This document shows positions 1-5,691 of a stretch of 5,821 bases of DNA, in pieces. The notes under the pieces are model-generated. The model had not been told where the DNA came from. It searched no databases and saw only the letters and a program-made list of their open reading frames with translations. A program made the translations under genes and the position numbers. Origin of the DNA: Clostridia bacterium (GTDB lineage Bacteria > Bacillota > Clostridia > Oscillospirales > Butyricicoccaceae). Numbering within the stretch: the first letter of the stretch is position 1; every line of letters starts with the position of its first letter. The stretch lies in NCBI GenBank assembly GCA_017552495.1, contig JAFZPW010000042.1:1-5821 (forward strand), in the 5' to 3' direction.

Positions 1-264
1 CATTACCTGCATTTTTATCTGGACGAAGCAGGTAAGTCAGGAAAGCATCCGGCGCATATCATGGCCATGACCATAATAAGGGATGTACTGAAAACCACCG
101 GCATAACCGCTACAGTCGGCATAGGTACAAATCTGTACCTTGCCAAGATCGCTATGGATATAGTGGCAAAAAAAGCGCGGCCTGATAAAAACGGAGTGCG
201 TATAGCCGAGCTTAATGAGGATACACGATGGCATGACGGAATCCCGCCGCATCCAGACGGCTGA
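1..264 (+). CDS. Y-family DNA polymerase (DinB/UmuC-like), internal fragment, probably a broken gene
   Basis: The frame is open from base 1, so the gene starts outside the window. The translation carries a block I recognise from clostridial Y-family translesion polymerases: VLKTTGITATVGIGTNLYLA followed by KIAMDIVAKKARPDKNGVRI and AELNE. In the family this is the palm region just after the catalytic SIDE motif, with the TGITATxGIGTN stretch and a conserved lysine. The SIDE motif would lie just upstream and is not visible. Resemblance stops at about 219; the expected continuation into the little-finger region is absent, and the last 15 or so codons (DTRWHDG... to the TGA at 262-264) look like out-of-frame reading of the next gene. 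GC is about 47 %, well below the rest of the window. Such polymerases copy damaged DNA with low fidelity; this copy lacks the C-terminal DNA-grip domain and would not be functional. Family assignment is secure; whether the break is biological or an assembly artefact is open. Confidence 0.8.
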   Translation, partial: HYLHFYLDEAGKSGKHPAHIMAMTIIRDVLKTTGITATVGIGTNLYLAKIAMDIVAKKARPDKNGVRIAELNEDTRWHDGIPPHPDG

Positions 265-802
265 GGATACGGATTTTTACCGGCTGGAGAAGCTCAACGC
301 GCTCAGCCGCCGCTGCTGCGAGGAGCCCTTGCCGCTAACCGAATTGCGGCAGAAGCTGGATCAGGTGGCGGCGGGGAAAAAACCTTTCTCCATGCGGTTT
401 TGGGGTAGTGTGCTGGTTGGCGGCAGCTTTGCCATGTTTTTCGGCGGCACAGTGTGGGACGGGCTTGCGGCTGCGGGGTTTGCGGCGGTGATCTGTCTGC
501 TGCAGCAATGGCTTGGCCGGACGCAGATCAATACCGCCGCCTTTAATCTTTTGATCTCGCTGGCGGTGGGGCTGTGCGTCGGCGTGGTAACGGGACTGAT
601 CCCCGCTCTGCACATGGATAAGATCCTCATCGGCGACATCATGCTGCTGATCCCCGGCCTTGCCATGACCAACGCCGTTCGCAATATGCTGGTGGGCAAT
701 ACCATCTCCGGTGCGGTGCGTCTGGCGGAAACGCTGATCTGGGCGGCGGCGCTGGCGGGCGGCTTCATGGTGGCCATGCTCATCGTGCAGGCCGCGCATT
801 GA
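215..802 (+). CDS. Threonine/serine exporter family, N-terminal-domain subunit (YjjP/DUF1212-like), N-terminally truncated
   Basis: This 195-residue protein matches the C-terminal part of the ThrE_1/YjjP domain (DUF1212). A short soluble stretch contains SRRIQTAEDTDFYRLEKLNA, equivalent to the family's RRI..R.tDl.rv..LN.LSR segment. About four to five hydrophobic helices follow (near residues 60-79, 84-101, 109-131, 134-152 and 167-191), including the signature IGDIMLLIPGLAMTNAVRN and a downstream GNTISG. Full family members have about 250 residues, so roughly 50 N-terminal residues, normally carrying the PTG-type soluble motif, are missing. An in-frame stop at 203-205 prevents extension upstream. 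ATG 215 has no ribosome site; ATG 233 is an alternative with only a weak TGAGG 12 nt before it. The partner half follows after 13 nt. In E. coli, YjjP and YjjB act together as an inner-membrane exporter of succinate; in Corynebacterium the fused ThrE exports threonine and serine. The substrate here is unknown and function is doubtful given the truncation. Confidence 0.8.
   Translation: MRIHDGMTESRRIQTAEDTDFYRLEKLNALSRRCCEEPLPLTELRQKLDQVAAGKKPFSMRFWGSVLVGGSFAMFFGGTVWDGLAAAGFAAVICLLQQWLGRTQINTAAFNLLISLAVGLCVGVVTGLIPALHMDKILIGDIMLLIPGLAMTNAVRNMLVGNTISGAVRLAETLIWAAALAGGFMVAMLIVQAAH
219..235. other. Breakpoint joining two truncated genes
   Basis: Y-family polymerase similarity ends near 219 in frame 1, and YjjP/ThrE-type similarity begins near 233-245 in frame 2. 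Both genes are cut at the same place, and base composition shifts from about 47 % to about 60 % GC across it. No terminal inverted repeat, target duplication or integrase site is visible at the join. This could be a deletion, a recombination scar or a chimeric contig join. Confidence 0.6.
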
Positions 803-808
803 AAGGAG
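802..808 (+). promoter_or_regulatory. Ribosome binding site of the YjjB-like gene
   Basis: AAAGGAG lies 7 nt before ATG 816 and begins on the last base of the previous gene's TGA stop. This fixes the start of the YjjB-like gene and suggests translation coupled to the upstream half-transporter. Confidence 0.75.
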
Positions 809-815
809 CGAGCGT

Positions 816-1247
816 ATGAAAGAGATTCTGATTCAATTGCTCACCGCGTTTCTTGGCTCTATGGGCTTTTCAATGCTGTTTGGCCTGCGATGGCGGTATT
901 TGTTTCTCGCGTCTCTGGGGGGCGTGATCGCCTGGGGCGTTTATCTGGGGATGCAGGCATGGGCCCAGGTGGGGTTTTTGTCCTGCCTTGCGGCGGCGGC
1001 CATTGCTGTGATTTATGCCGAGGGGCTGGCCCGGGCGCTCAAAACCCCTGCCACCTTGTTTGCCATTCCCGCTATTTTGCCGCTGGTGCCCGGAAGTTCG
1101 CTGTATTACGCCATGAACAGCGCCGTTCGGGGGGATCTTGCCTCCGCTCGTACCTTCGGCGCCCAGACGCTTGCATATGCGCTGGCTATCGCGGCGGGCA
1201 TCAGTTTGGTGACCGCCCTGCGCCAGTTTCGCACGAAAAAGCAGTGA
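816..1247 (+). CDS. Threonine/serine exporter family, C-terminal-domain subunit (YjjB/ThrE_2, DUF3815-like)
   Basis: A 143-residue, very hydrophobic protein of the usual length for the ThrE_2/YjjB domain. Four to five membrane helices are visible (about residues 4-22, 28-46, 52-68, 78-98 and 115-135). The diagnostic motif is PAILPLVPGSSLYYAMNSAV, matching the family's P.ifPlVPG..lyyam pattern, followed by a short charged tail ending in KKQ. It is the second half of a split exporter: in other bacteria the YjjP-like and YjjB-like halves form one complex, or are fused as ThrE, in the cytoplasmic membrane. It sits 13 nt behind the YjjP-like half in the same operon and is intact. If the upstream half is truly broken, this subunit has lost its partner unless another copy exists. 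Family assignment is strong; the substrate (amino acid or dicarboxylate) cannot be told from sequence. Confidence 0.85.
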   Translation: MKEILIQLLTAFLGSMGFSMLFGLRWRYLFLASLGGVIAWGVYLGMQAWAQVGFLSCLAAAAIAVIYAEGLARALKTPATLFAIPAILPLVPGSSLYYAMNSAVRGDLASARTFGAQTLAYALAIAAGISLVTALRQFRTKKQ

Positions 1248-1273
1248 CGGCCTTTGCCGGAAGGAGAACAGGT

Positions 1274-1522
1274 ATGCCAAAGGTTTTGCTGACCGTGCTC
1301 GTGAGCCGGTGCCGCTGCGGATATCTGAGGCAGGGCGATGCGTTTACCGTGGAGGACATCTGTCCGCCCCTCTGCCAGGAGTTGTGGAACGCCGCTTATC
1401 CCTATGTGTTCGCCCTGCGAAACGGGGCGCTTTTGGATTGCGGCGCGGAAAAGGCTGCGCGGTTTATCGTGAAATGCCCCGACGAGGGCCGCGTCGTCCT
1501 GCGAGGCGAGGCGGTGGAATGA
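1274..1522 (+). CDS. Small Cys-rich TIGR04076-like protein of unknown function
   Basis: An 82-residue soluble protein. ATG 1274 is preceded by AAGGAG (1261-1266) with 7 nt spacing, and lies 26 nt after the YjjB-like gene. The layout resembles TIGR04076 proteins: a KVxLTVL beta strand at the N-terminus, a Gly-Asp turn (QGDAFTV, residues 20-26), a cysteine-proline motif (C30-P31) leading into a helix with an aromatic-Pro motif (AAYPYVFAL, residues 40-48), a G-A-L turn, and a CPD motif near the end (C68-P69-D70). It has six cysteines (13, 15, 30, 34, 56 and 68), more than expected for a cytoplasmic protein of this size; C13-x-C15 and C30-x3-C34 could bind a metal or take part in redox chemistry, but this is inference. 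The family has no established function. It is the last gene before the shared terminator and is probably cotranscribed with the exporter halves. Confidence 0.6.
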   Translation: MPKVLLTVLVSRCRCGYLRQGDAFTVEDICPPLCQELWNAAYPYVFALRNGALLDCGAEKAARFIVKCPDEGRVVLRGEAVE

Positions 1523-1548
1523 AGCGGTTTCGTGAAAAAATGAAAGAA

Positions 1549-1578
1549 AAGCCCGCCGCGCATATGCGTGGCGGGCTT
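1549..1578. terminator. Bidirectional rho-independent terminator between convergent genes
   Basis: The arms AAGCCCGCC and GGCGGGCTT pair perfectly and extend inward through a G:U pair and a CGC/GCG stem around a central CATATG, giving about 13 pairs. On the reverse strand the hairpin is followed by a T-rich tract (TTCTTTCATTTTTTC, complement of 1534-1548), a good terminator 18 nt after the reverse gene's stop. On the forward strand the tail is only CTTCTTG, so forward termination may be weaker. It lies 26 nt after the forward stop. Confidence 0.85.
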
Positions 1579-1596
1579 CTTGCATAGGCTTCGGAT

Positions 1597-2298
1597 TCAG
1601 ATGAAAAACCGTTTGTGGAGCGATTCCCGCAGGGGGCGGCAGATGCCGATGACAATGAGCATCATTCCCAGCAAGAACAGGGCGATCAGCGGATAAAGCG
1701 ACCACCAGCGCATGGTCACGCTGAAGGCCACCTTGAGCAGAAATTCGATCAAAACGCACAGTCCGCCCGTGGCGATAAGGGCGCTTCCGATAATATAAAG
1801 CCAGCGGTGCCGCCGGGCTCCCACGGCATAGCGCAGCAGGACGATGACGGTCTCGGCGATGAGGAGGATCCCGCCGCCCAGCGGAAGGGCAAAGGATAAA
1901 AACCAACGTCCGCCGGTTTTCAGACAGAGATAGAGCAGAAACAGCAGGGTGCCAGCCGCGGCGATGGGGAAAAAGACCACTGGATTGCGGCGGCGGAACC
2001 ACAGCGGCAGACAGAGGATCAGATACCCCAGAAGCAGCCCGCCAATGACATAGCCGCTCCAGGTGACATGGCGGTGAAGTTGCAGATCAATGAGGAGGGA
2101 AAGCGCCAGCGGAATGGCAAACAGAACGCTTACGATAAACAGCGCGCCGCCGTGGCTTACGGTTTCGTCGCCGGCATACGGGGGATAGGGCGCGGGCTCA
2201 GCGTCCTCCCGAATACCGGGATGAAAGACGCTTGTGCCGCACAAAGGGCAGGCTTTTACGCCTTTTTGCAGCTCAACGCCGCATTTGACACAGTACAT
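1597..2298 (-). CDS. Zinc-ribbon, six-helix membrane protein (DUF6320-like)
   Basis: This 233-residue protein begins with a zinc ribbon: C3-x2-C6, ten residues, then C17-x2-C20, in the style MYCVKCGVEL...CPLCGTSVF. A polar proline-rich linker (about 28-48) follows. Six hydrophobic segments lie near residues 50-71, 80-100, 106-126, 132-155, 166-188 and 199-219, and the tail is basic (RESLHKRFF). Zinc ribbon plus six helices fits DUF6320 proteins of Clostridia, whose function is not established. The start is supported by AAGGAG 8 nt upstream. It is the second gene of a reverse operon behind a CoA-dependent-acyltransferase-fold protein, a pairing I recall as recurrent in this family, so it may anchor or supply that enzyme at the membrane. 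The ribbon probably lies on the cytoplasmic side, since it precedes the first helix and no signal peptide is seen. No catalytic motif is evident. Confidence 0.75.
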   Translation of the reverse strand: MYCVKCGVELQKGVKACPLCGTSVFHPGIREDAEPAPYPPYAGDETVSHGGALFIVSVLFAIPLALSLLIDLQLHRHVTWSGYVIGGLLLGYLILCLPLWFRRRNPVVFFPIAAAGTLLFLLYLCLKTGGRWFLSFALPLGGGILLIAETVIVLLRYAVGARRHRWLYIIGSALIATGGLCVLIEFLLKVAFSVTMRWWSLYPLIALFLLGMMLIVIGICRPLRESLHKRFFI

Positions 2299-2306
2299 AG
2301 CAGAGA

Positions 2307-2312
2307 CTCCTT
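2307..2312 (-). promoter_or_regulatory. Ribosome binding site overlapping the upstream stop codon
   Basis: On the reverse strand AAGGAG begins inside the TAA stop (2313-2311) of the acyltransferase-like gene and lies 8 nt before ATG 2298. A terminating ribosome would sit on this site, so the two genes are probably translationally coupled. Confidence 0.75.
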
Positions 2313-3597
2313 ATTTTTCGTTGCTCTCGATGCGCACATGGCAACCCAAACGCACCAGCTTGGTAAACAGGCGTTCCTCCAGACGGGGCTGGCGACTGTT
2401 GCGAACCACGTTAAGGAAGGTGCGGCCCTGCCAACTGGTCACGCTGGCGTTATAAGGGGCGCTGGCTTGCGCACCCAGCACAAATTCCACTCGCTGGACA
2501 TAAGGCGCCATCTCCTCCGGCAGCGCCACATCGCCCAGATTGGAAAGACACAGGGTGGCGACACTTTCGCCCACCGTGTCGAACACGATGCGCATGACCC
2601 AGTTTTTCAAAAACAGCGGGACGACCTTCAGGAGCGGATTGCGCTCACTGTTAACGTTTGGCGTAAAAATGGCCGACATATTTTTGGCAGTGATGATGAG
2701 TTGCATTTGATGATAGACGATCCGGGTCAGTTCCTCCAGCGTATAGTCGCCCATGCGGGGATCAACGCCGATGTTGGCCACCGCCACAAAATTCCGCATG
2801 GTCTCGCCGCCATAGAGCTTGCGAAGATTGACGGGGATCTGCACCTTCACAGGCTTGCGTTTTTTGCGAAGGGGAACGTCCTCCGCCTGAATCTCCAGCA
2901 GCGACTGAAGCAGCAGCGCCGTGAGATAGGCCGTTACGGTGACGTTGAGGGCCTTTGCCCGGGCACGCAGTTCCTCGCTGTCTAAAATGCCCAGGGTCAC
3001 ATGCAGGAAACGGTCGGGCTCCTGCTCACCCCGCAGGCGATAAACGTTTCGGTCGTCCCGGGGGGCAGCGAACGGACCGGCGTTTGCGCGGAAGCCGTCC
3101 TCCAGCTCGGCGGCCGGAGGAGATTGGGCGGGATCTTTTATGTCGCAGGTGCAGGGAACGGAAACGCCGTAGCGCCGGCGGACATATTCCGCCGCCAGCG
3201 ATTTTATGAAGATCATGCCGCCGGTGCCGTCGGTGACCGAATGGAAAAACTCCACCGCCATGCGGTCGCGGTAATAGAGCACACGGATGGCGCATTTGCG
3301 GATATCGCCGCGGGTCATGGGAAAGAGCGGCTGCCAGCCGTCGGCCGCCACCACCGGCGGGCGGGGAAGTTCCTCCAGATAATACCAGAAGGTACTTCGG
3401 CGCACCCGGACGCACACCGATGGGAATCTGGGCGCCACGGCCTCCAGCGCCTGCTGAAGGATGGCAGGATCCACCGGGTCGGCAAAGGTGAAGGAGAGCC
3501 GGAACAGATTGCTCCAGTGCTTCCGCAGCGAGGCGGGAAAAATCAACGCCGCATTGTCCAGGCGCATCCAGCGCAGTTTGCGTGGGGATTGTTCCAA
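2311..3597 (-). CDS. Acyltransferase of the condensation/alcohol acetyltransferase-like (CoA-dependent acyltransferase) fold
   Basis: I place the start at TTG 3597, giving 428 residues, because AAGGAGG lies exactly 8 nt upstream and the conserved-looking region (RWMRLDNAALIFPAS) begins ten residues in. The longer open frame reaches TTG 3660, but its extra codons run through a likely promoter. The fold is indicated by HSVTDGTGG: H119 and D123 form the HxxxD motif, in which His is the catalytic base in condensation, chloramphenicol and alcohol acetyltransferase enzymes. Further support comes from FWYYLEELP (about 70-78), QIPVNLRKLYGG (about 263-274) followed by MRNF, and LCLSNLGDVALP (about 339-350). 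The length fits the two-subdomain fold. No carrier-protein or adenylation domain is attached, so it probably acts as a stand-alone transferase on an acyl-CoA or carrier-bound acyl group. The substrates are unknown. It is first in a two-gene operon with the zinc-ribbon membrane protein. It could also be a wax-ester or polyketide-associated type transferase. Confidence 0.75.
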   Translation of the reverse strand: MEQSPRKLRWMRLDNAALIFPASLRKHWSNLFRLSFTFADPVDPAILQQALEAVAPRFPSVCVRVRRSTFWYYLEELPRPPVVAADGWQPLFPMTRGDIRKCAIRVLYYRDRMAVEFFHSVTDGTGGMIFIKSLAAEYVRRRYGVSVPCTCDIKDPAQSPPAAELEDGFRANAGPFAAPRDDRNVYRLRGEQEPDRFLHVTLGILDSEELRARAKALNVTVTAYLTALLLQSLLEIQAEDVPLRKKRKPVKVQIPVNLRKLYGGETMRNFVAVANIGVDPRMGDYTLEELTRIVYHQMQLIITAKNMSAIFTPNVNSERNPLLKVVPLFLKNWVMRIVFDTVGESVATLCLSNLGDVALPEEMAPYVQRVEFVLGAQASAPYNASVTSWQGRTFLNVVRNSRQPRLEERLFTKLVRLGCHVRIESNEK

Positions 3598-3605
3598 AAT
3601 CGAGC

Positions 3606-3612
3606 CCTCCTT
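3606..3612 (-). promoter_or_regulatory. Ribosome binding site that decides the TTG start at 3597
   Basis: The reverse strand reads AAGGAGG 8 nt before TTG 3597. The only other in-frame starts upstream (ATG 3630 and TTG 3660) have no comparable site at proper spacing. Confidence 0.75.
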
Positions 3613-3631
3613 TTGTTCCGCGTCCCGCATT

Positions 3632-3660
3632 ATTTTACCGTATTTTCCCTTGGAATGCAA
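3632..3660 (-). promoter_or_regulatory. Candidate promoter of the acyltransferase/zinc-ribbon operon
   Basis: On the reverse strand TTGCAT (3660-3655) and TAAAAT (3637-3632) are separated by 17 bp. The -10 matches TATAAT at five of six bases; the -35 matches only the TTG. A start near 3625 would leave a short leader reaching the ribosome site at 3612. Confidence 0.45.
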
Positions 3661-3663
3661 GGG
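3647..3663. repeat. Inverted repeat over the reverse promoter's -35, possible operator
   Basis: CCCTTG and CAAGGG are perfect 6-bp arms around a 5-bp GAATG spacer. The repeat overlaps the -35 and part of the spacer of the candidate reverse promoter, where a dimeric regulator could block polymerase. No regulator gene is in the window, and a 6-bp arm can arise by chance. Confidence 0.3.
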
Positions 3664-3762
3664 GGAGAAGCGAAGGAACGCCGGACGGAAATGGCAGGGA
3701 AACAGAATGACTGGATGAAACTTGAAAAAATCTTGTTTTTCCTTATTTTACAGAAAAAGGTA

Positions 3763-3791
3763 TTGACGCACTTTCGGAAATCGGATATAAT
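3763..3791 (+). promoter_or_regulatory. Near-consensus housekeeping (sigma-A) promoter of the redox operon
   Basis: TTGACG (3763-3768) matches the -35 consensus at five of six bases, and TATAAT (3786-3791) matches the -10 at all six, with the optimal 17-bp spacing. The 40 bp upstream contain several A and T tracts (3724-3760) like an UP element. Initiation is expected near 3798-3800, giving a leader of about 60 nt before TTG 3859. Confidence 0.85.
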
Positions 3792-3840
3792 TACCTTTAA
3801 TGATGAAAAAATAACAATTTTTTTATGATAGGAAAGCACA

Positions 3841-3847
3841 GGAGGAG
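3841..3847 (+). promoter_or_regulatory. Ribosome binding site of the NuoF-tail/GltD fusion gene
   Basis: GGAGGAG is followed 11 nt later by TTG 3859. The spacing is slightly long, but no ATG or GTG in the correct frame lies closer, so TTG 3859 is the best start. Confidence 0.65.
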
Positions 3848-3858
3848 CGTGATAACAC

Positions 3859-5691
3859 TTGAGCCGATTGAGTATTTACACCCCCGACAGCTCGCAGAAA
3901 ATTGTGGACGAAATGTACCGAAATCTGGAGCGCCGCATCGAGGTCGCGCCAAAGGGCAATTGTCCCGTGGAGCTCACCGACGCCTTTTTACGGATGTGCC
4001 TTGCCCAGAGCTGCGGGAAATGCGTCCCCTGCCGTATCGGATTGGCGCAGCTTTCTGCGCTGCTGGGAAAAATCCTGGACGGAACCGGAACGGAAGACGA
4101 TATTCGCACGTTGGAAAACGCCGCCAAGGGGATTTATGACACGGCGGATTGCGCCATCGGCCGGGAAGCGGGACGCACCGTTTTGGAATGCCTGCGGGGA
4201 TTCCGGGACGATTTCACTTCCCATCTGACCACGGGACGTTGTCTTTCCACCTTTGTGGCGGTGCCCTGTGTATCTTCCTGTCCGGCTCATGTGGATATTC
4301 CCGGCTATATCGCGCTGACAGCCGAGGGCCGCTATGCCGACGCCGTGCGGGTCATTCGAGAGGATAATCCCTTCCCCAGCGTATGCGGTCTGATTTGTGA
4401 GCATCCCTGCGAGGATCACTGTCGGCGCAACATCATGGATGATTCCGTGAACATCCGCGGACTGAAGCGGGTGGCGGTGGAACGGGCGGGACATGTGGAA
4501 GCGCCCAGGTGCGCTCCCGCTACGGGCCGCAGGGTAGCCATCATCGGCGGCGGTCCCACCGGTCTGACGGCGGCTTATTATCTCTCGCTGATGGGTCACA
4601 GCGTCACCGTGTACGAAAAGCAGAAGCGGTTCGGCGGGATGCTGCGCTACGGTATTCCGCGCTATCGGCTGCCCGCCCGGTTTTTGGACGAGGATATCAA
4701 TGTGATCCTCTCCACCGGCATCGAGGCCCACACCGGCGTGGAGGTTGGAAAAGACATCTCGTTCCAGGACATCCGGGAGCGATTTGACAGCGTTTACATC
4801 GCGATCGGCGCTCATTCCTACAAAAAGATGCGGATTCCCGGGGAGGACGCCGAGGGCGTGATCTCCGCTGTGCAGTTTTTGCGGGCGATGGGCGACGACG
4901 AGCCCATGGACATCTGCGGCAAGCGGGTGGTAGTTGTGGGCGGCGGCAACGTGGCCATGGACGCCAGCCGCACCGCGCTTCGCCTGGGCGCCAAGCAGGT
5001 GCATGTGGTTTATCGCCGCCGTCAACAGGATATGACCGCGCTGCACACCGAGATAGAGGGCGCCATCTGCGAAGGCGTGGATCTGATTACATTGAAAGCG
5101 CCTTCCGCCGTCGTGACCGATGAAAAAGGCCGCGTGCGGGCGCTGCGGGTCAAGGCGCAGATCCCCGGCGAATACAGGGACGGCAGACCCATGCCGCAGG
5201 ATTCCGGCCTTCCCGAGGAAGAGATCCCCTGCGACTTGATTATTGCCGCCGTGGGACAGGCCATCGACTTCGGCCATTTTGCCGAGGCCGGGATCAGCGC
5301 TTCCCGCTGGGGTACGCTGCAAGCGGAGGAATCGGGCGCTGTGGCTGGGAAGAACGGCATTTATGCCGGCGGCGACTGCGCTTCCGGCCCGGCCACTGTC
5401 ATCAAAGCCATCGAAGCCGGAAAGACCGCGGCCGCCAATATCGACGAATATCTGGGATTTCACAGCGTTATTGATTTTGATACCCCCGTGCCTCCCGCCA
5501 GGGCAAAGCTGCGTCTGGCCACCGGACGGTGCAACATGGTGGATCGCGCCGGGTTTGAGCGCGTAAAGGACTTTGAACTGATCGAAAAGAGCTTGACCGA
5601 CGAGCAGGCCTGCCAGGAGTGCTCCCGCTGTCTGCGGTGCGATCACTTTGGCTACGGCTCGTTCCGCGGAGGGAGGAAAGAAGCATGGTAA
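3859..5691 (+). CDS. Fusion of NuoF C-terminal [4Fe-4S] domain and GltD/NfnB-type FAD/NAD(P) oxidoreductase
   Basis: This 610-residue cytoplasmic protein has three parts. Residues 45-120 match the NuoF iron-sulfur domain: SCGKCVPCR supplies C52, C55 and C58, and C98 in DCAIG is the fourth ligand of the N3-type [4Fe-4S] cluster. Residues about 128-210 match the GltD/dihydropyrimidine dehydrogenase iron-sulfur domain, with PCVSSCP (C137, C141) and C176, C180, C184 and C188. Residues about 224-535 are the flavoprotein: VAIIGGGPTGL binds FAD with acidic E253 at the end of the second strand, VVVVGGGNVAMDAS (357-370) binds NAD(P)H with RRR 386-388 a candidate 2'-phosphate contact, and IYAGGDCASGPATV closes the FAD site. 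The NuoF FMN/NADH domain is absent. The C-terminus carries four evenly spaced cysteines (585, 588, 591, 594). A strong promoter lies upstream, and the stop overlaps the next ATG by 7 nt. It probably passes electrons between NAD(P)H and the downstream hydrogenase-like protein; nucleotide preference is inferred. Confidence 0.85.
   Translation: MSRLSIYTPDSSQKIVDEMYRNLERRIEVAPKGNCPVELTDAFLRMCLAQSCGKCVPCRIGLAQLSALLGKILDGTGTEDDIRTLENAAKGIYDTADCAIGREAGRTVLECLRGFRDDFTSHLTTGRCLSTFVAVPCVSSCPAHVDIPGYIALTAEGRYADAVRVIREDNPFPSVCGLICEHPCEDHCRRNIMDDSVNIRGLKRVAVERAGHVEAPRCAPATGRRVAIIGGGPTGLTAAYYLSLMGHSVTVYEKQKRFGGMLRYGIPRYRLPARFLDEDINVILSTGIEAHTGVEVGKDISFQDIRERFDSVYIAIGAHSYKKMRIPGEDAEGVISAVQFLRAMGDDEPMDICGKRVVVVGGGNVAMDASRTALRLGAKQVHVVYRRRQQDMTALHTEIEGAICEGVDLITLKAPSAVVTDEKGRVRALRVKAQIPGEYRDGRPMPQDSGLPEEEIPCDLIIAAVGQAIDFGHFAEAGISASRWGTLQAEESGAVAGKNGIYAGGDCASGPATVIKAIEAGKTAAANIDEYLGFHSVIDFDTPVPPARAKLRLATGRCNMVDRAGFERVKDFELIEKSLTDEQACQECSRCLRCDHFGYGSFRGGRKEAW
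5670..5676 (+). promoter_or_regulatory. Ribosome binding site of the hydrogenase-like gene, inside the preceding gene
   Basis: AGGGAGG lies within the last codons of the fusion gene, 8 nt before ATG 5685. The start and stop share ATGGTAA, so translation of the two subunits is probably coupled. Confidence 0.75.

Noticed and set aside
1106..2002. 298-codon reverse open frame across the small Cys-rich gene and the DUF6320-like gene
   Set aside because: It crosses the terminator hairpin and two genes with good ribosome sites and family resemblance; the product has no recognisable features.
2068..2985. 305-codon forward open frame
   Set aside because: It is antisense to the acyltransferase and zinc-ribbon genes, both of which carry recognisable motifs.
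3598..3660. Longer N-terminus of the acyltransferase from TTG 3660 or ATG 3630
   Set aside because: These starts lack a properly spaced ribosome site and overlap a plausible promoter, while TTG 3597 has a perfect one.
3691..3828. Small 45-codon forward frame beginning at ATG 3691
   Set aside because: It has no convincing ribosome site and its codons contain the -35, spacer and -10 of the strong forward promoter, so the stretch is regulatory rather than coding.
3781..3830. Possible reverse-strand promoter within the A/T-rich leader
   Set aside because: A/T-rich DNA gives loose -10 and -35 matches on both strands here; the site would be about 200 nt from the reverse gene and a nearer candidate exists at 3632-3660.
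3859..4240. Complete NuoF-type NADH dehydrogenase subunit
   Set aside because: Only the C-terminal iron-sulfur domain of NuoF is present; the glycine-rich NADH/FMN-binding region is absent both in this gene and in the upstream sequence.
3988..5646. 552-codon open frame on the reverse strand
   Set aside because: It is antisense to the fusion oxidoreductase, whose forward frame has complete, ordered cofactor motifs. The reverse product is rich in His, Gly and Ala with no recognisable domain, typical of a GC-rich shadow frame.
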